Positions 32,101-32,282 of a DNA stretch of 32,282 bases are shown piece after piece. The notes beneath the pieces were generated by a model, which was not told where the DNA came from, did no database searches, and saw only the letters and a list, made by a program, of their open reading frames with translations. Source of the stretch: Bacteroidota bacterium (GTDB lineage: Bacteria; Bacteroidota; Bacteroidia; J057; JAJTIE01). Every line of letters begins with the position of its first letter. Position 1 is the first letter of the stretch. The stretch lies in contig JAHBTG010000032.1 of NCBI GenBank assembly GCA_019638695.1, positions 1 through 32,282 of the forward strand, written 5' to 3'. The translations under genes and the position numbers were made by a program.

Positions 32101-32282
32101 GGAAGATGATCCGCCACCACCCAAACCAAGATTCACAGGCCCAAGTGAAATTCCAAGGGATAATCCTCCACCGCCTGAATTGGAAACTACTTTTGAGTAG
32201 GATTCTCCATACTGAAATTCATTAGCAACTCCACTTGAGATTTCTTCAATGGCACGATTATGAACCATCTCATTGGAGAGAG
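29188..32282 (-). CDS. Large protein of unknown function, 5' end beyond the window; possible polymorphic effector
   Basis: The frame is open to the window edge; residue numbers here count from the ATG at 32268 (1026 residues to the stop). Gly/Ser-rich residues 31-70 precede a basic helix and the striking RIITNYNHSHALSIQYFEVV (113-132), a signature I have seen in large uncharacterised bacterial proteins. Residues 190-560 look like mixed beta domains. Residues 600-650 are a Lys/Gln then Ser/Pro/Asp-rich linker. From about 650 the coding sequence turns AT-rich. In that part NCNCILACRLHLLLNYG (769-784 region), GIPHMITLYKN (His924) and MALDPF (Asp941) resemble the Cys, His and Asp motifs of papain/C39-like peptidases. 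No signal peptide is visible because the N-terminus is missing. Confidence 0.7.
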   Translation of the reverse strand, partial: LSNEMVHNRAIEEISSGVANEFQYGESYSKVVSNSGGGGLSLGISLGPVNLGLGGGGSSSKTYATSRSSSAGGRSVTAESVQNIRDKTQQLASSVRSRRASVVKEASQNESESLQTRIITNYNHSHALSIQYFEVVQIYRVLNRLINTEWCIFIPFKPLDFTKQHIVKRYHRILAQAALQLQDQYAYQLLNNPLGDAELKLSLSLSPFARYVDAQGVKINAEGGIEGDGSKGFWRIPQRAYFRGISFTLSLPGSMSIRRRSEPEDPNAYVEIEEVWLTTVHSGERIKLHLDGVWKLDTETLDIPIEVIDAIYFKIKQGTVRNSTRIWMDLEVDGKGYRITSEGHIPTTGSNEVRLLQFNHPEYSIDLGQILNEERIYYSQAIWNNMDADTIAMMLAYYQVEGVRLIEHIDPHPVGTYGNYVAFRFDYAPPKELVKGQKPVKPEFLALWEKWQHENIQKDLLEEIQVPVPTGGVFAESVLGRFNGSEKIDLTRFWNWQDSPIPHLSMLTEISSLQSGSRYQNDNVETGKFDQGLVNIVNPSALPDPTGMNNLMTVLAAANLFRDMSGLSGTQDVVKSGIASSTEMIKAFMANPSYTGGLMNEAKKSDAKDSKQNAAQQQKILNNASGTPTDSKDTPSDSSPSPSDDDDPSPERDSLYEELAKKIQLIWEGDEYLLVTDPEKWNRYAGTPTSPLLDEEFWGKINQVANAALESFKREIIISGISAKNSLTSSLANALSKITSSSFTQEAKANLFDLVVGQVLTVPEDTINIPLNCNCILACRLHLLLNYGIIPLENKLIAEFDNSAKKYRKNLSGSFYGYMKNEFNISIGSLTSMGRLLNDNSTYSDLYNSGILSKINTKFNPKKITERQFVEASGRKKVFDDLFSKVESFDVILVNCLVQLIRYPVDSNRIIENGFAIYDASELSGIPHMITLYKNPFSKNIMALDPFVDGIRIPHKIEAKLERDKDDLMAHPVIPKIKFSQQLTKYSDQKILAISDQTLFDSYRFLVNVRPNRNSLFKEVRERYYYLDIK

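Overview
The window looks like a chromosomal segment of a Bacteroidota bacterium, probably from the Chitinophagales or a related order. Several independent signs agree. It carries a type IX secretion (T9SS) C-terminal sorting domain, a futalosine-pathway menaquinone cluster, a TonB-like energy transducer, a PorT-like outer-membrane barrel, and promoter-like boxes of the Bacteroidota form TAnnTTTG, in two cases with an upstream TTG at the right distance. Base composition is moderately GC-rich across the housekeeping genes and clearly AT-rich in the last 1.1 kb of coding sequence, about 29.2-30.3 kb.

Layout. Positions 1-398 hold no convincing gene but several short hairpins. An ArsR-type repressor (-) and a NupC nucleoside transporter (+) diverge from 0.75-0.96 kb. 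A leftward block from 7.4 to 2.3 kb reads: small unknown protein, HEPN-like protein, outer-membrane barrel, cytoplasmic asparaginase, TonB-like protein, folC. A leftward gene for a membrane pyrophosphatase (hppA) precedes it and ends in a hairpin terminator. Divergent from hppA is a two-gene rightward unit, a cytochrome P450 overlapping a GT-C membrane glycosyltransferase. It converges with an M28/glutaminyl-cyclase-type lipoprotein. A tRNA-Ser(UGA) follows as its own unit with a recognisable promoter and terminator. From 18.5 down to 13.9 kb runs a tight leftward series: rsmA, a dicarboxylate/glutamate symporter, a hot-dog thioesterase, a YihY/BrkB membrane protein, a helix-hairpin-helix mini-protein and an SRPBCC protein. 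From 18.6 to 23.8 kb rightward: pepA-pdxA (4-base overlap), then mqnE, a histidine phosphatase and mqnA.

Accessory region, 23.8-32.3 kb. Two large leftward genes for probable exported or surface proteins each face, tail to tail, a small rightward cassette. The cassette has two genes: a 69-residue HTH-like protein and a 169-residue sigma-factor-like protein, which overlap by one base. The cassette at 28.36-29.08 kb is intact. The one at 23.84-24.12 kb is a decayed relative with internal deletions, frameshifts and a premature stop. In both places a long perfect inverted repeat lies between cassette and large gene. The first large gene encodes a signal peptide, seven tandem repeats (period mostly 123 bp), a head-like repeat region, an S74-type intramolecular chaperone domain, a coiled coil and a T9SS sorting domain. 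The second, cut by the right edge, has a conserved-looking N-terminal part, a Ser/Pro/Asp linker and an AT-rich C-terminal domain. There I see a possible papain/C39-like Cys-His-Asp triad. The repeated arrangement of regulator pair and convergent large exported protein, once alive and once dead, is the most interesting thing in the window.
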